Shown here in pieces: positions 46,650 to 56,238 of a stretch of 64,000 nt of DNA. Source of the DNA: an uncultured Gammaproteobacteria bacterium (GTDB lineage Bacteria; Pseudomonadota; Gammaproteobacteria; Magnimaribacterales; Magnimaribacteraceae); assembly GCA_913045055.1 (NCBI GenBank), contig CAJWPI010000003.1, forward strand, positions 1-64,000, given 5' to 3'. Each line of letters opens with the position of its first letter. The first letter of the stretch is position 1. The notes under the pieces were generated by a model. The model saw only the letters and a program-made list of their open reading frames with translations. It ran no database searches and was not told the DNA's origin. Made by a program: the position numbers and the translations under genes.

Positions 46650-47903
46650 TTACCATAGATCGTATTTCTGTAACTCTGCTCTTCCTACAACCATATGATG
46701 TACTTCATCAGGTCCATCAGCAAACCTTAAATGCCTCATGTCAGCATACATACCAGCTAAAGGTGTCCATTGTGAAATTCCTGCCGCGCCATGCATTTGA
46801 ATAGCTTGGTCTACTATCAGACATGCTTTTTCTGGAACCATGGCTTTTACCGCACTAATATAGACTCTGGCTTCTTTATTGCCTAAAACATCCATTGCCT
46901 TAGCTGCCTGTAAAACCGATAGTCTCATTGCATTGATCTCTATTCTTGCACGAGCAATAACTTCAACATTTTTACCTAACTTTGCTATAGGTTTTCCGAA
47001 GGCTTCTCTTGACCCAGCACGCTTTACCATTAGTTCAAGAGCAGTTTCAGCTTTTCCTATGGTACGCATACAATGATGAATACGTCCCGGACCAAGACGA
47101 ACTTGGGATATTTCAAACCCTCTTCCTTCGCCTAATAATATGTTTTCTTTCGGAACCCTTACATTATTAAGCTTAATATGCATATGTCCTTGAGGAGCAT
47201 GGTCTTGACCAAAAACCTGCATACCTTCTAAAATTTCAACTCCGGGAGTATCTTTTGGAACTAGTATTTGAGATTGTTGCTTTGAAGGATGTGCGTCTGG
47301 GCTTGTTTTGACCATAACAATCATTATTTTACAACGCGGATCTCCTGCACCAGATATATAGAATTTTTCACCATTTATCAACCACTCTGACCCTTCTAAA
47401 ACTGCACTAGTACTTATATTTTTAGCGTCTGAAGAAGCTAAATTTGGTTCAGTCATTGCATATGCTGATCTTATTTCTCCATTTAATAGAGGCTCTAACC
47501 ACTCTTTCTTTTGTTGAGCTGATCCTACATGTTGTAAGACTTCCATGTTTCCTGTATCTGGAGCACTGCAATTCATAGATTCAGAGGCCAAAGGATACTT
47601 TCCTAACTCTGCTGCTATATATGCATAATCTAAATTAGTTAAGCCCTCCCCTATTTTTCCATCTAGATCAGGTAAGAAGAAATTCCATAAACCTAATTCT
47701 CTAGCCTTATCTTTAGCTCCCTCTAATAATTCCATCTGTCGTGGGTGCCAAGACCATCGGTCTTCTTTCTCTTTGTGTAAGTCAAAAAACTCTTGCTGTA
47801 TAGGGGCTACATTTTCTTCACAATGTTTCTTTACAAGGTCCATTAAAGCATGGGCATCAGGTGACATTGCTAACTGAAAAAGTTCATTATTTAAATTTGA
47901 CAT
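46650..47903 (-). CDS. Acyl-CoA dehydrogenase
   Basis: YAMTEPNLASSDAKNI, GREAFGKPIAKL-like SREAFGKPI, QMHGAAGIS. Confidence 0.93.
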   Translation of the reverse strand: MSNLNNELFQLAMSPDAHALMDLVKKHCEENVAPIQQEFFDLHKEKEDRWSWHPRQMELLEGAKDKARELGLWNFFLPDLDGKIGEGLTNLDYAYIAAELGKYPLASESMNCSAPDTGNMEVLQHVGSAQQKKEWLEPLLNGEIRSAYAMTEPNLASSDAKNISTSAVLEGSEWLINGEKFYISGAGDPRCKIMIVMVKTSPDAHPSKQQSQILVPKDTPGVEILEGMQVFGQDHAPQGHMHIKLNNVRVPKENILLGEGRGFEISQVRLGPGRIHHCMRTIGKAETALELMVKRAGSREAFGKPIAKLGKNVEVIARARIEINAMRLSVLQAAKAMDVLGNKEARVYISAVKAMVPEKACLIVDQAIQMHGAAGISQWTPLAGMYADMRHLRFADGPDEVHHMVVGRAELQKYDLW

Positions 47904-47919
47904 TATTTCTCCTTATTAA

Positions 47920-49938
47920 TTAATTGGTCTTAAACCAAATTGGTGAAGACCAAGCTCTCTCTTGAATAGTTTTTGCTACTTTAGTTCTTGGTTTAGTGCC
48001 TGCTCTAAGTGCATCCCACATAGACCATCGACAAACTGGATTTTCAAGAACTCTAACATAATAGACAGATTCAACTTTGGAGTTGAAATCTGGGTCTTGC
48101 CATATTGCTTTCAGCTCAGAAGAACCTTTATCTTGAGATATAGAACAATCACTCAAATCAACAGAAGCTCCATTATTAGGGCAACGATGGGTTATTGGAT
48201 CCACTGTTAATCCATCAGAACAAGCTATATCGTAAACCTTTTCTTTGGTTTCTTTAGAGAATTCTGAGTCATACCAGCCCTTTATAATCTGTACTCTTTG
48301 TAGAGGAGCTCCCCTTGCATCTTGTTGAGCAAAAACTAAAAAACTAGGTGATGTTGTGCCTTCTGAAAATAAATCTCCCCCCATAGGCACACCAGCAGCA
48401 TATGCTTTCTCAACAAGATCTGGATCATTTAAATTAAGAGAACTAATCTTATATCCTGAAAAAAATCTTAATTTGATTCTAGTTCCTGAAGTTGCGTAAG
48501 TTTCTTTTCTTTTTAAAGCTGCAAACAAAGAATCTCTCGTATTTTCTTCAGACCATACTGCTGCTAAACCAGAAGAGCTAAAAAGAGTTGATCTTAAATT
48601 AGCGTATGTCACGTTTTCCTCTTGGCTGCTCTCTATTCCGCTAGCTCTTAGGTCAGTCTGCATATTGATCATAGGTCCTGTTAAAGGAACAGATCCTCTT
48701 GATACAGGAGAGCTTGACAAGGGTGAAGATCCAAAATAGTTACTTTCATCAAATGTAAAAGCTCCATCATGTGTATCACTTGAACCAATAAATCCTACTG
48801 CAAAGGGATTTCCTCGCGCTTCACTTCTTAAAGCCAGACCATTGACAAGAGCCTCTCTGACATAACTCCCATTAAGTAGACTATACTGAGAAACATTCCC
48901 CTTTCTAGTACTAAGAATTTCAAAGTTTGCCCATTCATCTTCTGGAGAAAGGCGAGGATGAGTCTCAGAAGTTCCTTTTATTTGTGTTATCTCAACTATT
49001 GGTTCATTTCTCATTCTAGTTTCAGAAAAACTTTGGTCAATTGGCATACCATTAAAATAATCCATTTTGAATGTTTCACCGTTAGACTGATTGGAGTTAT
49101 GGGGAATTGCTAGACTATCAACTCCTTTATTACGTAAAGAATCCATCCAAGCCCATAGATCTTCTGGATTTATAGAATCAGCCCTAGTAAATGGTCTTTT
49201 CGGAGCTTTAGATGATTCAAAAATTACGTTTCTATGGTAAGAAGCTCTCTCTGGAGCTGGGCTGCTTACAGTCCACTCATAAGCAATAAAGGTAGTAAAT
49301 TTTCCTGGATCATTGTGCTTTTCAGCAGCTTCTTTAATATCACGCCAAGCAAAAAGATGTGCATCATAGTCAAATGCCTTAGATGCTAAAGAGGAGTTAT
49401 TTGTCAGCCAAGCTTTAGTTTGATCTAAAGTACTGCCTCGAGTGGCAATAAATTTTCCTGCCTCTTCTCTAAATAATTTTATTCTTCTTAAAATTGAGGA
49501 ATCATTAAGATTTTCAGGTGCATTTATGTTGTGGAAAGGCGTAGCTTCAGGCAATTTAGATAATTCAGAAGTAGTATCTGCCCATTTCTCAACTACTCCA
49601 AGAAATAACCCATGATCTGTAACTGCATAAAAATCTAGGGGCTCTTCTAGCTTCATGTCAACACCCCAAGAATTAACTACCAATTTTCCTTTAGCAAATT
49701 CATAGCTAGAGTTAGGGTTAACATCAGCTCCAAGCAAAAAAGCATCAAATGAATATTTTGTGTGAACGTGTAAATCTCCAAAATACACATTCCTAAATTT
49801 ATTGTAATCAGATGACTTGGATTGCTTTATCTCCTCATTGTTAACAATCCGATAGTCTTCGATAATTAAAGAGTCATCAGAACAACTCCAAAGGAATATT
49901 AAAAAAAGAATGATTAGGTTCTTCTTCAAAAGAGACAT
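47920..49938 (-). CDS. DUF3604 lipoprotein (PHP-like), paralogue of 44499-46589
   Basis: NVYFGDLHVHTKYSFDAF, AVTDHG, GSSDTHDG; lipobox FLWSC. Confidence 0.9.
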   Translation of the reverse strand: MSLLKKNLIILFLIFLWSCSDDSLIIEDYRIVNNEEIKQSKSSDYNKFRNVYFGDLHVHTKYSFDAFLLGADVNPNSSYEFAKGKLVVNSWGVDMKLEEPLDFYAVTDHGLFLGVVEKWADTTSELSKLPEATPFHNINAPENLNDSSILRRIKLFREEAGKFIATRGSTLDQTKAWLTNNSSLASKAFDYDAHLFAWRDIKEAAEKHNDPGKFTTFIAYEWTVSSPAPERASYHRNVIFESSKAPKRPFTRADSINPEDLWAWMDSLRNKGVDSLAIPHNSNQSNGETFKMDYFNGMPIDQSFSETRMRNEPIVEITQIKGTSETHPRLSPEDEWANFEILSTRKGNVSQYSLLNGSYVREALVNGLALRSEARGNPFAVGFIGSSDTHDGAFTFDESNYFGSSPLSSSPVSRGSVPLTGPMINMQTDLRASGIESSQEENVTYANLRSTLFSSSGLAAVWSEENTRDSLFAALKRKETYATSGTRIKLRFFSGYKISSLNLNDPDLVEKAYAAGVPMGGDLFSEGTTSPSFLVFAQQDARGAPLQRVQIIKGWYDSEFSKETKEKVYDIACSDGLTVDPITHRCPNNGASVDLSDCSISQDKGSSELKAIWQDPDFNSKVESVYYVRVLENPVCRWSMWDALRAGTKPRTKVAKTIQERAWSSPIWFKTN

Positions 49939-49949
49939 AGCTAAGCCTG

Positions 49950-50633
49950 TTACTCTACTAAAATAAGTAAATCGTCTGAATGATTTCTAATATCTAATTT
50001 CTCATCCATCAATTCTTTACTCCAAATTTCATCAAGACTTGTAGCCTTAACTGCAAAATCAGCATAATCTTTAAATCCGCAAGTAATATATACTGCCATT
50101 TCAGGGCCAAATCTATGTTGACTTAAGTTACATTCTCCAAAAGAGCGCTTGTAAGCGCTGAATAATTTATTAGCGCTTTCTATTTGTCCTGAACCTGTTA
50201 AGTAAGGACCCCAATCAAATTTTGAGAGCAGAAGAAAGGGATGGATCTTAGTTGCATTTCTTTCTAAAACTTTGACTATATTGTCAGTATGAGCGCTGTA
50301 GCTTTGAGGAGAAGTTGATTGAGTTGCAGAAAGAGTTTTATCCATTATCTTTGCAAAATGATTTAAATCATCGAACAAACAAAAAGTATAAAAAGCTCTT
50401 TGTCCCCCAAAATGGTGTCTATACACTCCGCAATCGTTATAACCATTCTCTAATTGCGTCTTTTGCAAATTTATTAATTCTTTTTCTAAATCAGCAGGAT
50501 TCTGACCTGAAGATATCTCGTAAGTAGATAGTAAGACATATTCATTAGAAACAGTTTTTTCATCTTTTTCATGATGAGCTGCAAAGAAGTTAGTAGACAT
50601 AAGAATCAAAAGGGGAAAAGTTAAAAATTTCAT
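49950..50633 (-). CDS. Secreted protein of unknown function
   Basis: ATG at 50633 (MKFLTFPLLILMSTNFFAAHHEKD) preceded by GGAGG 5 nt upstream; track start at 50669 less likely. Confidence 0.7.
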   Translation of the reverse strand: MKFLTFPLLILMSTNFFAAHHEKDEKTVSNEYVLLSTYEISSGQNPADLEKELINLQKTQLENGYNDCGVYRHHFGGQRAFYTFCLFDDLNHFAKIMDKTLSATQSTSPQSYSAHTDNIVKVLERNATKIHPFLLLSKFDWGPYLTGSGQIESANKLFSAYKRSFGECNLSQHRFGPEMAVYITCGFKDYADFAVKATSLDEIWSKELMDEKLDIRNHSDDLLILVE

Positions 50634-50700
50634 AGATACCTCCAAAGAATTAATGATGTTAACTATCAAGTAGGTAAGAAAGAAAGTAAAGTGAAATAAT

Positions 50701-50730
50701 TTGACAAGAAATAAAAATATACTGTATATT
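50701..50730 (+). promoter_or_regulatory. Candidate sigma70 promoter
   Basis: TTGACA (50701-50706), 18-nt spacer, TATATT (50725-50730). Confidence 0.5.
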
Positions 50731-50739
50731 TATACAGTA
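50720..50739. promoter_or_regulatory. LexA-binding (SOS) box
   Basis: TACTGTATATTTATACAGTA: CTGT-N8-ACAG, 9-bp perfect arms; 19/20 match to the E. coli consensus TACTGTATATATATACAGTA. Confidence 0.8.
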
Positions 50740-50924
50740 TGAATGATATGTATAGAAAAAATAAGTCTAATAAACAACCTATGGCTATAAAAAGAGAATA
50801 TTCTCATAGCGAAGAAATCTTGCAGAGTTCATGGATTGATCGTTTAATTATGAATATGTATATAGTTTTGTCTGGTTTTTTATTGGCTATTAGTATAGCC
50901 TCTCTATCAAATATTAGTGGCTAA
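50739..50924 (+). CDS. Small single-TM protein, putative SOS-inducible membrane microprotein
   Basis: 61 aa, C-terminal hydrophobic MNMYIVLSGFLLAISIASL; directly downstream of LexA-type box; start could be the Met at 50748 or 50781. Confidence 0.65.
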   Translation: MNDMYRKNKSNKQPMAIKREYSHSEEILQSSWIDRLIMNMYIVLSGFLLAISIASLSNISG

Positions 50925-51039
50925 AAAAACAACAAGATCTCGACATAACCCCGTAGCTAAATTTTCAAAAAAATTTAATAAACCAAAAACTTTTAGAGAT
51001 AAGACTAAATACTCAAGAAAGGATCAAAAAAAAGACTAA
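50917..51039 (+). CDS. 40-aa Lys/Arg-rich microprotein (not in ORF track), GTG start
   Basis: MAKKTTRSRHNPVAKFSKKFNKPKTFRDKTKYSRKDQKKD; overlaps preceding ORF by 8 nt in a different frame. Confidence 0.6.
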   Translation: MAKKTTRSRHNPVAKFSKKFNKPKTFRDKTKYSRKDQKKD

Positions 51040-51121
51040 GAATTCTTTTATTTGCTCTTGTTTATCAATATAACTCGAACTATGCTTAGAGCCCTATTTC
51101 GTTATAACTAGGGAAAAATTA

Positions 51122-52312
51122 ATGGATTTAAATTACGGTCAAGAGTATGAAGATTTTAGAAACGAGGTACAGAGCTTCATCAAGACTAATGAGAAGGTTA
51201 ATCTCCACGGAGCAAAATTAAGAAGTCCAGAAAGAGTTGAATGGCAAAAAAAACTAATTGATCATGGCTATTTTGCACGCTCCATCCCGAAACAATATGG
51301 TGGTTTTGGCGGTGAAGTAGATATTATTAAAACAAGAATAATTGCTGAAGAATTTGCTAAATCTCCTATCCCTAAACCTCTTGGAGGACAAGGAATTCAA
51401 ATGTTAGTGCCTACTCTATTAGAACTAGGAAATGAAGAACAAAAACAGACTTACATAAAACCAACACTCCACGGGGAAATGATATGGTGCCAAGGCTATT
51501 CAGAGCCTAACTCAGGTAGCGATTTAGCTAGTCTGCAGACTAAAGGTGAACTAGATGGAGAAGAGTGGGTTATTAATGGACAAAAAATTTGGACAAGTAC
51601 AGCTAAATTTGCACAAATGTGCTTCTGTCTTGTCAGAACAGAACCAGAAGCTCCAAAGCACCAAGGGATAAGTTTTCTGCTTATACCTATGGATTCTTCT
51701 GGTATAGAAATTAGACCTATTATGCAAATGACCCTAGACGCAGATTTTAATGAGGTATTTTTTACTGATGTGCGTATCCCTAAAGAGAATATTGTAGGAG
51801 AAAGGGGCGAAGGCTGGAAAGTTGCTAACTCTATACTGGGGCACGAAAGAGGTTCCTTAGCTGATCCTAATGTAACTATGACTAGATTGAATGCGTTAAT
51901 AAACCTTATGAAGGATGAAACTATAGATGGCCAAAGGATTATTGATAAAGATTCTTTTAGAGATAGACTTCTTAAAATACAAGGTAGAGTGCTTGCACAA
52001 CAATCTAATTCTTTAAGGATTCTATCTGGACAGATAAATAAAGATCAGAATACTAGCATGGCTCGTCTTATAACTAAGCTACAAGGTACTGAGTTAAGAC
52101 ATGAGCTCGAGGCTTTGGCTATAGATGCAATGGGTGAACTTGGTACTCTTTATGAAAACAGTCCGCATCTTCGTGATAATGGATCTTGGCAAATGTCTTA
52201 TATGTATTTTTTAGGTTTGATAATAGGAGGAGGTACTAGCCAAATTCAAAAAAATATAATTAGTGAGAGGGGTTTAGGTATGCCTAAAGAGCCTAAGGTT
52301 CAAGGAAATTAG
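51122..52312 (+). CDS. Acyl-CoA dehydrogenase
   Basis: CQGYSEPNSGSDLASLQT, GQKIWTSTAKFA. Confidence 0.93.
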   Translation: MDLNYGQEYEDFRNEVQSFIKTNEKVNLHGAKLRSPERVEWQKKLIDHGYFARSIPKQYGGFGGEVDIIKTRIIAEEFAKSPIPKPLGGQGIQMLVPTLLELGNEEQKQTYIKPTLHGEMIWCQGYSEPNSGSDLASLQTKGELDGEEWVINGQKIWTSTAKFAQMCFCLVRTEPEAPKHQGISFLLIPMDSSGIEIRPIMQMTLDADFNEVFFTDVRIPKENIVGERGEGWKVANSILGHERGSLADPNVTMTRLNALINLMKDETIDGQRIIDKDSFRDRLLKIQGRVLAQQSNSLRILSGQINKDQNTSMARLITKLQGTELRHELEALAIDAMGELGTLYENSPHLRDNGSWQMSYMYFLGLIIGGGTSQIQKNIISERGLGMPKEPKVQGN

Positions 52313-52313
52313 T

Positions 52314-53459
52314 ATGTATTTTGGATTATCAGAAGAACAAGTAAGTCTACAAGAAACAATAAAAAAATACCTAGAGGACCAGGCTCCTTTAGAAGTGATA
52401 AAAGAAATAGCTGCGGGAGATGAGTTAAAAACCATAGAAATACATAAAGGATTATTAGACTTAGGAATCAGCTCTCTTCTAGTACCAGAAGAATTCGGTG
52501 GCTTAGAACTGGACTTACTTTTTGCTGCAGTTGTATCTACTGCTCTAGGATCAGGTACAGCACCAGTCCCTTTTATTGGTGCTTATGTAATGGCTCCATT
52601 AGCCCTCAATCTTGGAGGAAACCGTTCTCAAAAAGAACAATGGTTGCCGAAAATAGCAAGCGGTGAGGTATTAATGGGAATTGCTATATCTGAATTCATA
52701 GGTGCACGTGAAGACTCTGGTATAAACTTTAAAAAAGGCAAAGTAAATGGGAGGGCATTATTTGCAATAGATGCAAAAAATTCTGATGCCTTAATAGTTT
52801 CTAATAAAGCAGGTCAACTTTTCTTAGTACACACAGGTTCATCGGGAATATCGCAAACAGAGTTAATAACTGTAGATAAAACAAGAATATCTACAGAAAT
52901 ATTATTTAAAGATGTTAAGGCTGAAATTTTACCTGAATCAGAAAAGGATCTAGGGATTATCAATAAAGTTATAGACGCTGGGAGAATAATGCTTGCAGCA
53001 GATTCCCTAGGTGCAGCTCAGGTAATGTTAGATAAAGCAATTGCTTATTCCCTAGAAAGGAAACAGTTTGGTAGACAGATAGGGTCATTTCAAGCTGTCA
53101 AACATATGTGTGCTGAAATGGTAGCAGAACTTGAACCTTGTAACGCCATGGTTTGGCATGCTTCACATTGTCAAGAAAATATACCGCATGAAGCGAGACT
53201 TATGGCTTGTCATACCAAGGCACATATATCAGAAGTAAGTCGTGAAGTCTCTAAAACTGCTATTGAAGTGCATGGAGGAATGGGATTTACAGATGAATTG
53301 GGTCTGCATTACTGGTTTAAAAGAATTGGATTAAACAGACAATTACTTGGGTCTCCTGAATTAGTTAGAGAAGAGGCTGCTAAGATTCAAAACTTTGATC
53401 AAGCCTCAGATGATGATAACAAAGGAAATGATGAAGTCGGAAACCCTCTAGTAGTTTAA
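52314..53459 (+). CDS. Acyl-CoA dehydrogenase
   Basis: ERKQFGRQIGSFQAVKHMCAEM, EVHGGMGFTDE. Confidence 0.93.
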   Translation: MYFGLSEEQVSLQETIKKYLEDQAPLEVIKEIAAGDELKTIEIHKGLLDLGISSLLVPEEFGGLELDLLFAAVVSTALGSGTAPVPFIGAYVMAPLALNLGGNRSQKEQWLPKIASGEVLMGIAISEFIGAREDSGINFKKGKVNGRALFAIDAKNSDALIVSNKAGQLFLVHTGSSGISQTELITVDKTRISTEILFKDVKAEILPESEKDLGIINKVIDAGRIMLAADSLGAAQVMLDKAIAYSLERKQFGRQIGSFQAVKHMCAEMVAELEPCNAMVWHASHCQENIPHEARLMACHTKAHISEVSREVSKTAIEVHGGMGFTDELGLHYWFKRIGLNRQLLGSPELVREEAAKIQNFDQASDDDNKGNDEVGNPLVV

Positions 53460-54472
53460 AGACTGTAGACCTTCTTTGCAGTATTAAAAAAGAGGTCTTC
53501 TTTTTCCTTAGTAGAAAATCCTAATGCTATCTTTTTTAAAGCATTCCAAAGTACTGGATAAGAAATAGATTGTTTATCTACAGGAAAATTGCTTTCAAAC
53601 ATACATCTTTCTGTACCGAAAACTTTTATGGTATGTAAATAATAGGCTTTTTGAGCACTTACCAATTCATCAGAAGTTGCAGGCCTGTCAGCTTTGTGCC
53701 AGTCCCACCCATTTATTGGCATAGCCATGCCACCTAATTTAGAATATACGTTTGGGCACTCGGCAAGTTCAGTAATATCTTCTTTCCATTTTTTAAAAAT
53801 ACCCTCCCTTTGTCCCTCATATTTTCCTATACCTAAAGGACCGCCAAAATGATCATGGATGATTACTAAACTTGGGAAGTTTTTAGCTAACTTGGTTAAA
53901 TCCTTAATTTGATTATGATAATGCCATGAGTCAAAAGTTAAGTTTCTTGCCTCTAGTTGCTCTATTCCTTTTTGAAACATGTCGTCCAAATAAATGTGTT
54001 GTATTGGATTTGAATGAGAATTTCTTACTTCCTCACTATCATCCCAACCTCCGGCGTGTCTTATGCCTTTAAATAAACCTTCCCCCTTATCAATATGTGC
54101 TTCTAATACCTCACCAACAGAATCACCTAACATCATATTTGCATGACTAACTATTGCAGAAATTTGAGCTTTAGATGGGTCAGAAATAGATTCTTTAGCA
54201 ACTCCAACAACAAATTCAGTCTCTCCTACGGGTTTAAGAGCTTCAGGTCCCTTATCGTAATACCCTTGTCCACACTCGACAAAAACAGTTTTTACTAGAT
54301 TATGTCCGCTGGATGTATCTTCCCAAAGATCCTTTAATAAGTAATATTGATCTTTTGGAATTCCTTGTGTTCTACCAGGGGCCGGCCATAAATGATGATG
54401 GGGATCTATTATAGGAAAATCTGGATCAATTATTTCTTCTTTAACCTGGTCTAACCATTCCCGATGACTCAT
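53456..54472 (-). CDS. Amidohydrolase family protein
   Basis: IIDPHHHLWP, VIIHDHFGGP, FESNFPVDK. Confidence 0.88.
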   Translation of the reverse strand: MSHREWLDQVKEEIIDPDFPIIDPHHHLWPAPGRTQGIPKDQYYLLKDLWEDTSSGHNLVKTVFVECGQGYYDKGPEALKPVGETEFVVGVAKESISDPSKAQISAIVSHANMMLGDSVGEVLEAHIDKGEGLFKGIRHAGGWDDSEEVRNSHSNPIQHIYLDDMFQKGIEQLEARNLTFDSWHYHNQIKDLTKLAKNFPSLVIIHDHFGGPLGIGKYEGQREGIFKKWKEDITELAECPNVYSKLGGMAMPINGWDWHKADRPATSDELVSAQKAYYLHTIKVFGTERCMFESNFPVDKQSISYPVLWNALKKIALGFSTKEKEDLFFNTAKKVYSL

Positions 54473-54534
54473 AATTCTTTCCTCTTATGCTATCTAGACT
54501 AATTATATTAACTAAACTCTGATTTATTAATAAT

Positions 54535-55524
54535 ATGAACAAAAATATTTTAGTTTTTGTTATAAGTTTACCTCTTCTTCTGCTGGCTGATGAAGATCAA
54601 GAAATAAATTCTTTTATTATGGGCTTTGGTTCGTGTTTAGATGAAGAAAAATCTCAAGAAATATGGAAATCCCTAGAAAAAGAAAATTTAGATACTTTCT
54701 TCTTTATGGGAGATAACGTATATGGAGACACTGAGTCTGGAGTGCTCACCAAAATGGAAGATTCGTATAAACAACAAGAAAGGAATTTACCTCCCTGGCT
54801 TAAGAGGCTTAACCCCCTAGCTATTTGGGATGATCATGACTACGGTCTTAATGATGCTGGTAAGGACTACCCTTTCAAGAGAGAATCTCAAGAACTTTTT
54901 TTAAAGTTTTGGAAAATTAATAAAGATGATCCAAGACACCAAAGAGAGGGTATTTATTTTTCTGAAGTAAAAAAATTTAATGATAAAGATATTCTAATAA
55001 TTGGATTAGACACTAGGTACTTCAGATCAAGCTTAGAAGGTAAAAGCAAAAACTATCTTTCAACTAACGACTCTAAGAAAACTATTCTGGGTAACGATCA
55101 ATGGGATTGGTTAACAGAAGAGCTGCACAGAGATGTAGATTTAGTTATTTTAGTGTCTTCCATCCAAATTCTTGCTACTAATCATGGTTTTGAGAAATGG
55201 AATAATTTTCCACATGAGAGACAAAGACTCTTAACTCTAATCAAAAAATCAGATAATAAAGTCGTATTGGTCTCCGGAGATAGGCATAAAGGCGGAATTT
55301 ATAAACAGAATAACCTTTATGAATTAACTTCCTCTTCTCTCAATAAACCTCTTCCTGTTTTCTTTCAAGGTTTCTTTGGAAAAGAAACAGACCCTTTATT
55401 AATTGGTGAAATGCAATATGTTGCAAATTATGGAGTCGTAACAATTGATGAAATGGGTTTATTAAAAATCTTTCTTAAAGATAAAAATGGAAAGATATTA
55501 CAGGCAGTTAAAATAGAGTTGTGA
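54535..55524 (+). CDS. Alkaline phosphatase D-like metallophosphatase
   Basis: GFGSCLDEE, FMGDNVYGD, AIWDDHDYG, VSGDRHKGG. Confidence 0.88.
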   Translation: MNKNILVFVISLPLLLLADEDQEINSFIMGFGSCLDEEKSQEIWKSLEKENLDTFFFMGDNVYGDTESGVLTKMEDSYKQQERNLPPWLKRLNPLAIWDDHDYGLNDAGKDYPFKRESQELFLKFWKINKDDPRHQREGIYFSEVKKFNDKDILIIGLDTRYFRSSLEGKSKNYLSTNDSKKTILGNDQWDWLTEELHRDVDLVILVSSIQILATNHGFEKWNNFPHERQRLLTLIKKSDNKVVLVSGDRHKGGIYKQNNLYELTSSSLNKPLPVFFQGFFGKETDPLLIGEMQYVANYGVVTIDEMGLLKIFLKDKNGKILQAVKIEL

Positions 55525-55544
55525 TCTAATAAATAAGTTTCTTA

Positions 55545-55781
55545 TTAGTTTTTAACTAAATTTTTCCTTTTAGGTGGCTTAGCAATTTGCCATTTTGCTG
55601 GTCTTGAACCTTCTCCTACCCACTCAAAATAATTACAAACTGTCCCTGGATCAACATAATTTGGTTTACTAGTAATAGTTAATTCGTGATCTTTGCAGTG
55701 GTTATCAATTTCTTCAGAAGTATCAGCTACTAGATAGACCTTTCTCCCTTCTCTATCTAATGCGTTTGCAAATTTTGTCAT
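55545..55781 (-). CDS. Small protein of unknown function
   Basis: 78 aa intact ORF between annotated genes. Confidence 0.55.
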   Translation of the reverse strand: MTKFANALDREGRKVYLVADTSEEIDNHCKDHELTITSKPNYVDPGTVCNYFEWVGEGSRPAKWQIAKPPKRKNLVKN

Positions 55782-55824
55782 TAAAAATCTTAGTTATAGT
55801 AGTGTTATTTTAGCTTATAGAGAG

Positions 55825-56232
55825 TTAATCGAATATGGTAGTAACTACTTTTCTTTTAAAATTACCATCTCTGTGCTCAAAAAGAAATACCCCCTGCCAA
55901 GTACCTAGGTCTAGTTTATTATCTTTAACAGGAATTGAGAGAGATGTGTCAGAAAGTAAACTCTTTAAGTGTGCAGGCATATCATCTGGGCCCTCAGTAT
56001 TGTGATTATATTCTGAACCTTCCGGAGCTAGTTTATTAAAAAAATTTAAAATGTCCTTTTGGACATCCATACTAGCATTCTCTTGGATAATTAATGAAGC
56101 CGAAGTGTGTTGAATAAAAAGATTGCAAATTCCAGAAGATAACGTTGAAGAAGAGACTGCTTTTTCTACATCTTTAGTAATTTCATATAAACCCTGGCCG
56201 TTTGTAAAATAAGTAAACTCTTCTCTATACAT
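55825..56232 (-). CDS. YjbQ/UPF0047 family protein
   Basis: LFIQHTSASLIIQENAS, DMPAHLKSLL, GTWQGVFLFEHR. Confidence 0.92.
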   Translation of the reverse strand: MYREEFTYFTNGQGLYEITKDVEKAVSSSTLSSGICNLFIQHTSASLIIQENASMDVQKDILNFFNKLAPEGSEYNHNTEGPDDMPAHLKSLLSDTSLSIPVKDNKLDLGTWQGVFLFEHRDGNFKRKVVTTIFD

Positions 56233-56238
56233 TTATCT

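Noticed and set aside
50634-50669. Track start of the secreted protein at 50669
   Set aside because: ATG at 50633 has an ideal GGAGG and gives a clean signal peptide; the longer N-terminus does not.
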